Source of the DNA: Ophiocordyceps camponoti-saundersi (nom. inval.)
Taxonomy: Eukaryota > Ascomycota > Sordariomycetes > Hypocreales > Ophiocordycipitaceae
Assembly: GCA_003339415.1 (NCBI GenBank)
Contig: PDHQ01000134.1
Span: 24,948-88,947 of the forward strand
Direction of reading: 5' to 3'
DNA length: 64,000 nucleotides
This document shows, one piece after another, positions 46,320-57,889 of this stretch. The translations under genes were made by a program, and so were the position numbers. Numbering within the stretch: the first letter of the stretch is position 1; every line of letters starts with the position of its first letter. The notes under the pieces were generated by a model. The model saw only the letters and a program-made list of their open reading frames with translations. It was not told the origin of the DNA and did not search any database.

Positions 46320-48174
46320 ATGGCGTCGCCGTCGTCGTCGTCGCCGTCGTCATCCGTCGACGACTTCCTTCGGCCTCTGCGCGTCGACGACGATACGCGA
46401 CTCGACTTGTGTCGTCGCTTCATCGACAACTTCTCTCACCTTGCGGCTGCTGCCTCTCCCGAACAGTTCTTACCGACGCCGATATCCGAGTCAATACTGC
46501 GCCCTGTCACGGCTCACGGCAACGGACGGTAAGCTGAACACAGACCTACAAGCACGGAGTGTTTATATACACCTTCCTACCTATTACCTATGCGAACACA
46601 CACACACACACACACACTACATATATGCGTACATGTGTAGTATGCCCTCATACATACATATCTACATCCTTTGTATCCCTCTCTCAACCTGGTACCTACC
46701 GACGTTACCTGGGGTTTGGCTATAACTGACAAACTGTCGTCTACTTGACTACCCAGACACCTTGCAATAGACATGTGAGCAGACTCCCTCCTTCAACTAA
46801 TGACGAATATCCAATGCTGAGCAACGCACGAGCAGTGGCGGGACGAACCTTCGCGTGGGCTTCGTACACCTGTTGGCTGTCAACGGATCTCAAGTCAACG
46901 GGCCCAATGGCCACTCGAATAACCATCCCCCCCCGCGTGTCCGCCGACTGCTCGAACGGTCATGGCCCATTGCCAACCACCTTAAACATGAGAATGCCGA
47001 CAGCCTCTTCCGTTGGATAGGGGGCTGCATAGCCGAAGTCGTCGACGCCGGCTGTCGCGAGTTCGACCTCTGCCGCAGGACGCCGCTCCCTCTTGGCGTC
47101 AGCTTCAGCTTCCCAACGGAGCAGCAGTCGCTGTCCGAGGCCACTATCAAATCCATGGGCAAAGGCTTCGCCGTCCCTCCCGATATCGAGTTGGGTGCCC
47201 GTCTTTGCCGGGGCTACGAAAAGTTCCGCGCCGCCGCCGACCTCCCGCCCGTCGTCGTCGCCGCCATCGCAAACGACTCCGTCTCGACCCTCGTCTCCTT
47301 CATCTTCACCCACGGCGCCGTCCCCCATCGCCGTCCCGCCATGGGCCTCATACTTGGTACCGGCACCAACGCTACGGTGCCGCTGAGACTGGCTTGCCTC
47401 CATCCCGCCAAGCGCCGCCGCGAGGTGAACGTGCTGCCAGGTGAGTCGATGGACGACGTCAAGATTGCCGTCAATACCGAGTGGAGCATTCGCGGCACCG
47501 AGCCGCCCTTGCGCCAACTGGGTCTCATCACTGCCTGGGATGACGTCGTGAGCCGCCAGAACGAGGCGCCCGGCTTCCAGCCCCTCGAATACATGACGGC
47601 CGGCCGCTATCTCGGCGAGCTGGCCCGCATCGTCCTGCTCGCTTACATGACGGAAGCCCTCGGCCTGGCTCCGGAACTGTTGCCGCCGGCGCTACTGGAG
47701 CCGCACTGCCTGACGACGACGTTCCTAAGCCACCTGCGGCCGACGCCTGGACTGGTCGCCGAACTGAGGGCCGCCTTTCCGGAAGTTCGGCCGGGGTTCG
47801 AGTGGACCGACGACCTGGCCGAAGCACTGTACCGCATCACAAAGGCCATTGAGCTGCGTGCGGCCGCCATCATGGCAGCCGCCATCGTCGCGCTGCTGAC
47901 GATGGCCGAAGAGCTGCCGGCGGAAGGGTCGAGGAACGGTCAGCCCGACGTGCACGAGGTTGGCGTTGGCTATACCGGCGGCTGCATCGTTCACTTCCAG
48001 GATTACCTTGCCGACTGCCAGGCCATGGTGGACGACCTGGTGACCGCGAGACGCGGCACGGGCGACACGGGTCCGCGGGTGGTGTTGAGCCCTTGTCATG
48101 ATGGGGGGATAATAGGGGCAGGCATCCTGGTGGCGGCGGCCCTCTGCAGCTCCAGTCAGAAGCTGGAGGCGTGA
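46320..48174 (+). CDS. Hexokinase-family sugar kinase (atypical; possibly GlcNAc kinase type)
   Basis: A kinase of the hexokinase fold, 521 residues. Three exons: 46320-46528, an 18-base microexon 46757-46774, and 46836-48174. The microexon codes for HLAID and completes phosphate-1 loop AIDIGGTNLRVGF. Other motifs are PLGVSFSFPTEQ, AIANDSVSTLV (with the catalytic Asp), phosphate-2 GLILGTGTNATV, VNTEWSIRG (NTEWG in true hexokinases) and the adenosine site GVGYTGGCIVHF. It diverges enough from glucokinase and hexokinase that it belongs to the extra hexokinase-like group of filamentous fungi, which includes N-acetylglucosamine kinases (HXK3) and regulatory non-catalytic forms (XprF/HxkC/HxkD). 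No other GlcNAc-pathway genes lie nearby, so the substrate is open. Confidence 0.88.
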
Positions 48175-49268
48175 GGCGTCATCTTCTTACGAAATGAGAT
48201 TAAAAGAGTCAATAACAAAAAAAAGAACCAGAGGTCACCGACTTCGGCCTATATGTATATGATAGATTCATGCTATATACCAATGCTACGAATTGATAAG
48301 CCACCGCCTCTCAAGCACGTTGGGTCGTCGTGTGTTTGGAGGAACGAAGGAGGCTTGATGCGATGACACGACGGGAGAGCAGGGCGCATGAACACAAGAC
48401 ATGGCGAGCAGAGCCCTTGACTAGCTATCCTATCATCTGCCCGACTGTGAAGCATCGGTGCCCGACAGACCGAACCATGGGGGATCTGTTAAGCCCGGGC
48501 GTGAGGAGGCGGGGGAGCGGAGGGTGGAGGGGAAAGGCGAGTTTGGCGTCGATCGGCAAGTGGCGATTCGACAACCGAATGCTACCCATGAACGCTGTTA
48601 GTACATATGTACGTATGTAGGTATGTGAGTGTCACGGCATGAAAGGCCGAATCGTTCAATCCTTGATGGTCGTCTGCCGCGTCCGATTTCCGCTCCGAAG
48701 AACGGGGGCAAGGGGGGGAGGAGGAGGAGGTATAGGGGGCTCTATTGGCGGGAAGAAGAGGGAGATAGGGGAGCATTGATTTATGTACGGATATCCGTAA
48801 GTGCATCATGTATGTACGTCGGCCGCTCTAGCCGATTTTCTCTTAGCGGGGGGAGGCCAAGGAGAGACTAAACAAAAAGAGGTTATTGATGACTCGCTTT
48901 TGCTTTGCCTTGATCATCATCATCTCTGTTGATTGACGTCAGGGAAGATCGCGAGGACTTCTTCTTCGGGAAAGGGGGGGAAATGGGGGAAGAAGGAACG
49001 AAGGAAGTCAGGAATTGAAGCAGAAGGAAACACGAAGAGAAGGAGATACTGAGGAAAGTGGGGAAACGGGGGGAGAGGCGGAGATAGAGAAAGAGCAAGA
49101 GAGAAACGAAGAAGAAGGACAAGGAGAAGAAGGGAAAGAGCAGTTTCAGACAAGTTACCTACTAGGGGAAGGTGTGAAGGAGCGCGAGAGAGACGGTGAC
49201 GACGACCGCGAATAACCATTGAATCAAAGGGAAACAAAAGAGGTAACAAAAGCACACATCGTCCGTCG
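48175..49268. other. Intergenic before the vacuolar MFS gene
   Basis: No gene is supported. It is purine-rich from about 48960 to 49150, with a palindromic-looking TACGGATATCCGTA at about 48785-48798 and TATGTACG pieces. Confidence 0.5.
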
Positions 49269-51459
49269 ATGGCGTCTCCCGTTGCCGTCCCGGCGGCCAA
49301 GCACGGATCCGACGACGTCGACCCGGACGAGTTCGAGCGGATATCACGATCGCTTCCGACGGTGAGCCCCATGCTAGAGCCAGAGCCGGTACCGACGGTA
49401 GGCCTCATCATCGAGTCGGAATCGGAGCCGAACACAGGCGGACCTACGAGACGAGGTTCGACGACGACACAGGCGAGCGAAACGACGCCCTTACTATCAT
49501 CTCCGCCATCACGACCATCGCCTCGAAACGAAGATGTCGTCAACGATGATGACGAGACGGCGCCGTTCCTGGGAGGGACGTCTCCTACACGTTTCTGGTT
49601 CATCTTCTCTCAGGTTCTGGCTACGCAGTTCCTCTGCTGTTTCGACGGAACTATCATGGCCAGCTCTCATCCCGTCATCACGTCGTATTTCGGCACCGCA
49701 AATTCTGCCTCTTGGCTCTCTACTGCTTTCCTCCTCACCTCGACTGCCTTCCAGCCCCTTCTCGGCAGGCTGTCGGATGCGCTCGGTCGTAAGCCGTTGT
49801 TCTTGGCGTCCATGGTCGTCTTTACCGTTGCTACTGCTTGGTGTGCTTTGGCTTCTAGTATGGAGACTTTCATCGTTGCTAGGGCTTTGTGTGGTCTTGG
49901 GGCTGGGGGGGCTCTTACCATAGGGAGTATCGTGACGAGTGATTTGGTGCCGATTGAGTGCGTTTTTTCCCCATTTCCTTTTCCCCCCTTTACCTTTCCC
50001 TCCGCTGCTTCTCTTTTTTTCATACCGATCCCCCTATATTTCAAGATACGAAGCTCATCTCCATCTTCTCTTCGCAGGCGACGAGGAGCTTATCAGTCGT
50101 ACATGAATGTCGTCTACGGTATTGGATCCGCTCTTGGAGCCGCGCTTGGGGGTGCCATGGCTGAGGCCCTGGGCTGGCGATGGGAGTTTGGTGTCCAGGT
50201 TCCGCCTATGCTACTTTGTCTGGGCGTTTCTGCCGTCGTCATGCCCAGCGGGTTGGGCGTGGCCGAGGAGGGCGTGGGCGTGTGGCGGGCGTTGCGGTCC
50301 TTTGATACCAAGGGCTCTTTGCTGCTGACTGCCTGCGTCTCCTTTCTGATACTCGGTCTGGTGAGCATCATCGCCATCGTCATTGTTTTCTCCCTATGCT
50401 GATGATTATAGAACCTGGGAGGGAACGTTCTTGCCTGTGAGACTCTATCGGTTCTTTTCCCCTATTTAGCCTACTGACGTTCTCCCTTCCCTCTCCTATC
50501 ATGATAGGGTCACACCCCTTTGTCGTCGCTTCGCTTCTCATCTTCGCCGTCTGTCTGCCCATCTTCGTCTACGTCGAGTCTCGAGTACCGAAGCCGATCC
50601 TACCTCTGCGTCTGATCAGAGAGGCGCCGCGGGCGAATCTCATCTACGCCAACTTTATAGGCGCCATCCTCACCAATGCCATCTTCTTTAACATGTGAGA
50701 TTGTTTCTCTCCTTCGTCTCCAATAAATACAATCTCAGCTACAAGATACAAGCTATCTCTCATATGAGAAAGGGAAGAATGGAAAGAACATGACAGCTCA
50801 CCATCACCCACCTCTACAGCCCGCTCTACTTCCAGGCCGTCCTCCTCTCTTCCGCCACCTCATCCGGCCTCCGACTCGTGCTGCCGTCCCTCGTCGCCTC
50901 CGCAGCCGGCACCAGCGTCGGCTTCGCCATCACCTGGTCCAGACGCCTCAAATGGCCCGTCCTCTGGGGCGCCGTCTGCTACCTCGTCGGCTGCATCTGC
51001 CTCTTCCTCCTGGAACGAAACCTCCCGGCCGTCTTCTACCTGGCGGCCCTGATACCGGCCGCCATAGGCCAGGGATTCCAGTTCCCGGGGACCTTCATGG
51101 CCGTCCTCGCCTGCTCCACCCCTTCCGAACAGGCGGTCGTCACCACGACGCTCATTCTCTGGCGCAGCATCGGCCTCGTCCTTGGCGTCGCCTCCAGCAG
51201 CCTCGTCGTCCAGAACGCCCTGGTCTACTACCTCGCTCGCTACGTCCAGGGACCAGAGGCCTCTCAGGTAATCGACAGGGTTAGGGCCTCTGTCGAGGCC
51301 GTCGCCCTTCTCAGGCAGCCTTATCGTGATCAGGTCGTTCGGAGCTACGAGGCTGCTCTGAGACTGGCTTTTGCTTGCTGTGTTCTCCTCGCTGTTGTTT
51401 CCATCGTTCTCGTCTTGCCGATGAAGCTGCCTAGGTTGGGGGTGAGGAAGAAGCGTTGA
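49269..51459 (+). CDS. MFS transporter, vacuolar Fnx1/Vba (DHA2) type
   Basis: Predicted at 607 residues from five exons: 49269-49957, 50078-50360, a 25-base microexon 50412-50436, 50508-50694 and 50820-51459. A long acidic N-terminal tail (about 105 residues, with TTPLLSSPP resembling a vacuolar dileucine-type signal) precedes the first membrane segment. MFS signatures are FDGTIMASSHP in segment 1, GRLSDALGRKP between segments 2 and 3, and ARALCGLGAGG. The microexon codes for NLGGNVLA and leads into WSHPFV. About 14 membrane segments fit the DHA2 group, whose Fnx1/Vba members carry basic amino acids into the vacuole. The substrate here is inferred from family only. Confidence 0.88.
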
Positions 51460-51779
51460 GCCTTTTCCCTTCCTTTTTTGACATGGCTTCTGCTGTTGGA
51501 TGAAGGACGGTTAAAAGATGTGTTTGGATCTTTGAATGTTTGGTTTACATTCGTTAGCGAGAGTGCTTTTTGGAGTTGTTTGCATGTCTATCTACATGGC
51601 CTAGGTGGAATGAGCATTTACAGTGGGAGACGGAACCAACGAGTAGTTACGGAGATGAGGACGCCTTGTTCTATTTACATCGTACGCAACCTGTCTCTTC
51701 CTCATAAGACAGCAACATCTTTCCCGCGCCTTAGAGCAATTTCCCTTCAGTCGTCCACATGATACCCCCAGTCGCGCTC
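51460..51779. other. Short intergenic between convergent MFS and CEF1 genes
   Basis: No gene is seen; it holds the 3' ends of both flanking genes. Confidence 0.5.
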
Positions 51780-54202
51780 TCAGTGATACCCATTCGCAGC
51801 ACCAGAGCACAACAAATCAAGCTCACGCTCAACATCCCGATGCCGACCCTGCGCCTCGCGATGCCGGCCCGCGACGAAAGCGACCTCGTCGCGCAGGCCG
51901 TCGAGCCTACCTTGAAGGGCGACCCTTTCCGCCACGGCGAGGTGGCGGTACCCCGAGAGGGCGTTCCTGGCCCTGACGAGGGCGTCGGACGATTCGAGGA
52001 TCTGCTCGCGGATGAGTCGCTGTCGTTTCTGGTAGCCTCCTAGTCTTAGGGCGAGCTTCTTCTCTTGCTTTGCGCCTTGTTCTGCTGAGGACATTATGGA
52101 GTCTTGAACGGCCTTTTGGAGGAGGAGTGTTAGCTGGTTTGGATGACGGGAGAGGTGGATGGGGGGAAAAAGGGGAAAGGGGGTAATACGTCAAAGGCGG
52201 CGCGCATGGCTGCCTCTTGCTCTTCCTCGTCGTCGTCGTCGTAGCAGCCGAGGCCGAGAAGAGTAGAGTCCGAGGCGCGGCTCTCGAATAGGGTCTGGAT
52301 CCCTTCGAGGCCGGGCCGGGGCTTGGTCTCGCATAGGACCAAGATGCGAGCGTCGGCGAGGGCGCCGTCGTCCATCTTCTCCATCGGTCGAGCTGTGCCC
52401 TTGACTTGTGACCCGGCTAGAGGATACTTGACCGCGTCGTTGGCCATGAGCGAAGCTGCCTCCTGGGCGATGAGGGCCTCGGCCTTGTCCTTCATCTCGT
52501 CCGCCGCCCGAGTCAGCTGTCCGACGTCGACGACAAGCGGCCGCGGAAGTCCCCGCTGAACAACCTGGGACCTCCGTCGCAGGGCCAACTCCTCCTCCGC
52601 GGCGCGTCGGTCGCGCTCTCGTCTATCGCGCTCGGCAGCGTCTTCTACTAGCTGCTGGTCCGATACAGTCGTCTCCTGCTGCTCCTCGGGTATCTCAAAT
52701 TCCCACTCGGTGTCTTTGGGCTTCGGCAGCGAGGCGAGGCTCGACCGGAGCTGGCCACGCATCGTCGCCTCGTGCTGCCGTCTTTCACGGGGGGTGGCAG
52801 AGGCCAGGGACATGTCGTCGCCATCCTGGTTCAGGGCAAAGCTATCGCGCGGCGTCCGCAAGGGTGTCTGTCCCGGCCGGCCCGGAGTCGCTCCCACGCC
52901 GCCGCCGGCTCTCAGGGGCGTCGCCATGGGATTGGGCGTCGCGACCGTCTGCTTCCGAGGGGCTATGCCCTCGAAGCCCGTGGAGCCCGCGCCCTCGTGG
53001 AGTGGCGTGTTTTCGCCGCCGAGCAGAGCCGACTGAGTCTCGTTGAGCGCTCGGATGTTTCGAATCTCATTGGCAATGTGATCTTCTTGTGCCGGAGCCT
53101 TGGGGGTTCGGATGGGCGCATTGGCATTGAGGGCGGAATAGGGGTTGATGAAGCCCCTGGTCGCGTCGTTGTCGCTCTGCCTGGCCATGTTGCTCGCCGA
53201 CTCTCCCAGCTTTCCCAGCTTGATGATCTCTTCCAGCTCGCCGTCACTGACCTGGGGAGCCGGAAGGTTGAGGGCGCGACGCTTGCTGTTCTGCTCAGCT
53301 TCGCGCAGCTTCTGCATCTGGCCGGCCTTGATGGCGGCCTTTTGCGAGTCCGAAAGACCGTCCTTGTCATTCTTTCTCCTCTTGCGATCGTTATCCGCAT
53401 CGTCGTCACCCTTTCGTTTCGTCGCGAGATGCTGCTTCCGGGGGTCGACAGCCAAGCGCTGCATGTCGTTGCGGGCTTGCTCTTCGGAGGTATCGTAGAA
53501 GCCGGGAGCGGCTCTTTTCTCGAATGGAATGTCGGCATTGTAGTCCATCTCTCCCGGTTTGCGGTTGATGATTTTGATGTTGATGCCAGCCGTCTTGAGC
53601 TCTCGTCGCTTCTGCAGCGAGGCTAAGCGACGAGACTCCTCCTGCTGGCGCTCGCGAGCCTTGCGCTTGGCCTTTTTGCCCTGTGTGTTGGCGAGACGGG
53701 CTCGGGCCTCGCTCAGCATTTCCTTTTCGTCCTCATCGAGATCTATGGTATCGGGGCGAGCTGGCTTTGTCTCCGGGTCCGGGTCGAGCTCGCCAGGGCG
53801 CAGTCTTCTCAAGTCTTGGGCACTCGGGGCCTTGGTTTCGGGGCCATCGGGGCCGGCAAGGTCGAGAGAAGAGGACTCGCGAGCCTCTGCCTCGTCGAGG
53901 AGCTTCTGGTAGCGTTCGAGGCACTGATTTGCGGTGCGGCCGACGATGGGGGCAATGGTTCGCCATTGCGTGGGCATAATCTTGGCCAGGTGCAGCAGCT
54001 TCTCATCTTCCTCCTTGCTCCATTCGATCTTCTTGATGCTGGGGTCGAGCCATTCGTTCCATCGGGCCTTGCACTGCTTGGGCGTCTTGCGCGCCAGCAG
54101 CGAAGAGACGCGAGCCCATTGGTTGAGGCCATATTTGGAGACGGATGCCTTGAGGATCTCGTCCTCGATGTTGGTCCAGACGCCTCCTTTGACGACAGGC
54201 AT
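51780..54202 (-). CDS. CEF1: Pre-mRNA-splicing factor CEF1/CDC5
   Basis: A core protein of the Prp19-associated (NTC) complex that activates the spliceosome. Two exons, 54202-52190 and 52112-51780, give 781 residues. Two Myb repeats open the protein: [21 protein letters not shown] with [12 protein letters not shown], then [18 protein letters not shown] with [12 protein letters not shown] basic, NLS-rich segment ([21 protein letters not shown]) follows, then the conserved PGFYDTSEE and a Pro/Thr region ([13 protein letters not shown]) of likely phosphorylation sites, and a coiled-coil C-terminus completed by exon 2. Joining in phase 0 gives [16 protein letters not shown]. It diverges from the second MFS gene. 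Confidence 0.95.
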
Positions 54203-54947
54203 TTTGGAGGCGAGGAGAAGGGCGCTAAGCGAGAGAGGGCGAGACCCCTTCTGCGGATGCGCGATCGGTGGATGAAAAGGCTTCTCGCCAGCCCCGAAAC
54301 AACGCAGAGCAAGCCGTGGAGACAAGGCTGCGAGACTCGGAGAGAGGACACAAAGTTCGTGGCTGAGTCAGCGAAGACGCACGAGTGACTAAGCCAGCCA
54401 GCCGGAGTTACCCTCAGCCGGCGCTTGTCTCCTGTCAGACCCGAGCTAATGAAGACGATGCAGGACACGTTTTTTTGTTGTTGTCTCTGCAGCTTACCAT
54501 GTAGGTACTATCTCTTCTAATCCTTACAGATTGCATACAGGTTTAGACCGCAGGCCACGTCTCGAGTGCGCGTCATTGATTCTTTTTGGCCCTGGCGCCG
54601 TTGCTTGCGGTCCGCGATCGATCTACTTTATCGATGCCCATTAGTCAGCTCGCCCTGCGTCTGGGCCGCTTCCCTGCCTACAACGGCGACTACGGTACCC
54701 ACACCAGGTCATACGCTAGGCTCTTCCCGTCCAGCTACCCAACGCATCCTCGCTCTCGGGCGCGGAGTTATGGCGGCGTCCATGAGGCATTCCTTTGCCT
54801 TGCCCTTAAAGACGTGCGGCAGGCCTTTTTGCTGCCGCTGACTGTCTCTTTCAGATGGTTCTTCCTCATCCATCTCTCGCGCTTCACTTTCCCTCGATTC
54901 CTCGCGACATGCGCATCGTCTGATATCGCCCGCACAAGTGCTCCGAG
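54203..54947. promoter_or_regulatory. Divergent promoter region of CEF1 and the second MFS gene
   Basis: About 745 bp without a supported gene. ORFs here overlap the promoter and 5' leaders and lack recognisable content. Confidence 0.5.
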
Positions 54948-56826
54948 ATGACACAAGCTGAGCCCCGACTTGACGAAGCCGAGTCTGGTATCGACGCCAC
55001 AGATACCACTCGGCTTCTCGGCACATCCGTTGCGCGTGACGATGATACCGGTCGCTGGGCCGGATTCGACGACTTCGAAGGCTTGCCTTGGTGGCGCAAG
55101 CCGTCTGTATGACACCGTCTTCGGCTTGGCTGCTTCGTGCCCGCAGGCTGATGTGTGCACCGCAGGTCTTGTGGCTGCTCGGCCCCTTTTCGCTCTTTAC
55201 CCTGGCTTTTGGCGGCACCCTGGTTCCCAAGCTAAATCTGTAAGAGCCCCGGCTTACCTGCTCGAGCTCCGCTGAACAACGGGCCTTGAAAAGGGTTCTG
55301 GACCTCGTTTGTCGACGCTATTATGCCGAAAGAAGCACGATCCTGGCCATCGGTGGCGACAATCCCATGTGCAGGGCGCCCGAGGTGCAGAAAGACGTCG
55401 CTACCTTTTTGCTTGTCATCAACTTCGTCACTGGCGGCTTGAGTGCCATAGTTGCCCCCAAACTCGGCCACTTGTCTGATCGCTATGGACGGCGGAGGCT
55501 GCTGGCCCTGGCTTCGTGCGGCGGCTTGCTGGGCGAGCTCGTCACCGTCCTGGCCGCCAAGTTTCCCGAGACAATCGACTATCGCTGGCTAGTCCTCGGC
55601 GCCGTCTTTGACGGCATGACGGGCTCGTTCACCGCCGGAAGCATCCTTAGCCAGTCGTACACGAGCGACTGCACGCCTCCGTCCAGACGAGCTGTCTCCA
55701 TCGGCTATATCCAGGCCTGTCTCTTCATGGGCCTGGCATGTGGTCCCCTGCTTTCGGGCTACTTTGTCAAGTGGACCGGCAGTCTCTTGTCCATGTTCTA
55801 TGTCGCCATTGGATGCCATGCGTTTTTTGTGCTCTTCGTCGGCCTTGTCATGCCCGAATCTCTATCGATAAAGAGGCAACTGGCTGCCCGGATCAAGTGG
55901 CAGCGGGCACAGGAAGTTGCTGCCGCGCGCGGAAGCTCCTTGTTGTCTGCCGTCAAGAGGTCTAACCCGTTTGCTCCGCTACAGATGTTATGGCCGACCG
56001 GTTGGGGAACGTCGACGCGACTGCGCCTCAACCTGGTGACGCTGGCCATCTGCGACGCCATCTTCCTCGGCGCCGCCTTCGCCGTCGGACCTGTGCTCAT
56101 GCTATATGGCGAGTTCATGTTTCAGTGGGGCAACTTTGAGACGTCCCGCTTCATCTCCATCCTATCCCTTACCCGTGTCGTTGTCCTTATGGGCATCTTG
56201 CCGCTCATCAACTATGTGATCCGTGTGCGGCCCGCTGCGCGGCGGCACAAACTTCTCGGTACAGCGCCGTTGGAGAAGAATGCCGGGGCGGACGGGCTCG
56301 ACATTTGGATCCTCCGCGTTGCCCTATTCTGCGAGGTCGTGGGCTGCGTGGGCTACACCCTCTCACGCGACCAGGAGTTGTTCGTGGCGAGCGGCATGAT
56401 GACGGCTCTCGGCGGGCTCGGGAGCGCCACGACGCAGGCCGCCGTGACGAAGCATGTGCCGCCGGAACGAGTAGGCCAGATGCTGGGTGCCATCGGTATG
56501 CTGCATGCCCTGTCGAGGATCGTCTTCCCCGTCATCTTCAGCGGCCTATACGCCGGAACCGTCAAGACATTTCCGCAGGCCGTCTTCCTCGCACTCGGTG
56601 GCATGTTTGCGTTTGCCCTCGTCACGACTCCGGTTATCAAGCCGCATGGTAAGTTCTGGCGGATAGATGATGCGGGCTCCGAAACAACCAGCTGACGCTC
56701 CAAGTAGTTCACTGGCATGACGCTCTGGAAGAGGAGCGGGCGCCGCAACGTCGCGCGCCACAACGGCTGTATAGCACCATTGTAGAGACGCTGCCTGTGG
56801 ACGAGGATCAAGTGCGCCTCCAGTAA
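54948..56826 (+). CDS. MFS transporter, 12-segment, unknown substrate
   Basis: Predicted at 568 residues from four exons: 54948-55106, 55166-55239, 55294-56648 and 56708-56826. Exons 1-2 give an acidic N-tail (TRLLGTSVARDDD) and the first membrane segment (LLGPFSLFTLAFGGTLVPKL). MFS motif A is GHLSDRYGRRRLL after segment 2. After segment 6 there is a long cytosolic loop (RQLAARIKWQRAQ). The protein resembles fungal TetA-like or SLC46-like carriers of unknown cargo. The last intron is inferred from GTAAGT and AAGTAG with frame conservation; without it the ORF stops at 56695 after a 14-residue readthrough. An alternative acceptor at 55154 for exon 2 would add a few residues. Confidence 0.84.
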
Positions 56827-57225
56827 GCGCTTTTCTTTTGTATCTGGCGTCGGTCTTCTGTCTTCACCCGGCTGAACGAGAGTCTTCCTGGAGGGAGTAC
56901 TCCGATTTCCTTTTGTCGTTCCTTTCCATTTGTAGAACGCCGCATGTATGTGCGTATGCTGTAAGGCGGCTTGGCTCGGCTGCTGGCAATATGTGCGCAG
57001 GTATGCGAAGGCGTCAGCAGAGGGTTTTTGTTAGAGGAGACCGTAGCTTGGCTAGTATAAGCACGGTAGTACGGATACTGCATGACGAGGCCGTTATTCG
57101 CACAATCACTGCACTACAGGGTGTACGGACGTGAGTAAACACAAAATGCCGCGGTCTGCACCAATTAAGAAGCTATATTCTCTTGTCACCGCCAATCGGA
57201 GAAATAGAAAAGCAACGACAGCAGG

Positions 57226-57889
57226 ATGCTGGCCCGCCGCTTCGCGAGAGCCATCATGACAACAACAGACAGAAGAGCCATGATCAAGTTTGGGCCTTAC
57301 GAAGTGACTGAGCAGGTAAAGGGCACCTAGACGAGGATCAATGGCACCATCCCAAACTCACGTCCGGCCATTGACATTAAAGGTCTTTTACACCACGAGC
57401 CAATCCTTTGCGCTCGTCAACCTGAAGCCATTGACGGCGGGCCACGTACTAGTATGTCCCCGGGCGCCTCACCGACGGCTCCAAGATCTCTCGGATGGCG
57501 AGACCAGCGACCTGTTCGGGACGGTGCGTCTGGTGCAGCGGGTGTTGGCTCGCAGCTATTTCGGTCCCGACGAAGGAGCCGAAGGAGGAGGCTTCACCGT
57601 CGCAGTGCAGGATGGGCCCGAGGCAGGACAGACGGTTCCGCACGTACATGTTCATGTCATCCCGCGATGTAAGGGGGACGACATGGGAGACGAGGTTTAC
57701 GTCAAGATGGCGGCTGAGGAGGGTAATGTTGGGGGCGCGCTGTGGGATCGGGAGGCGGCGAGGCCGAGGCCTGGCGGCGGTATGCCGGCCATTGAGGATG
57801 CGGACAGGACGGTGCGGTCGCACGGGGAGATGTGTGAGGAGGCGGAGCGGTATAGGAGTATCTTGAGGGAGTTGGAGGTGTTGAAGTGA
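57226..57889 (+). CDS. HNT2: FHIT/HNT2-like dinucleoside triphosphate hydrolase (HIT family)
   Basis: Hydrolyses diadenosine triphosphate to AMP and ADP in the family. Two exons, 57226-57315 and 57383-57889, give 198 residues. The intron (GTAAAG to AAAG) joins KFGPYEVTEQ to VFYTTSQSFALVNLKPL, the FHIT N-terminal signature; the ORF of exon 2 alone would lack it. Next come GHVLVCPRAPHRRLQDL, an AVQDGPEAGQTVPHVHVH segment and the HIT triad HVHVHVIPR. The C-terminal Ala/Gly/Arg-rich region and ERYRSILREL are usual. Three in-frame starts exist: 57226, 57256 and 57280. The first was chosen as the upstream-most; it adds MLARRFARAI, which looks like a mitochondrial presequence. Confidence 0.9.

Noticed and set aside
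46320..51459. A GlcNAc-use or secondary-metabolite gene cluster
   Set aside because: A sugar kinase next to an MFS gene is suggestive, but no deaminase, deacetylase, Ngt1-type transporter, synthase or tailoring enzyme is present.
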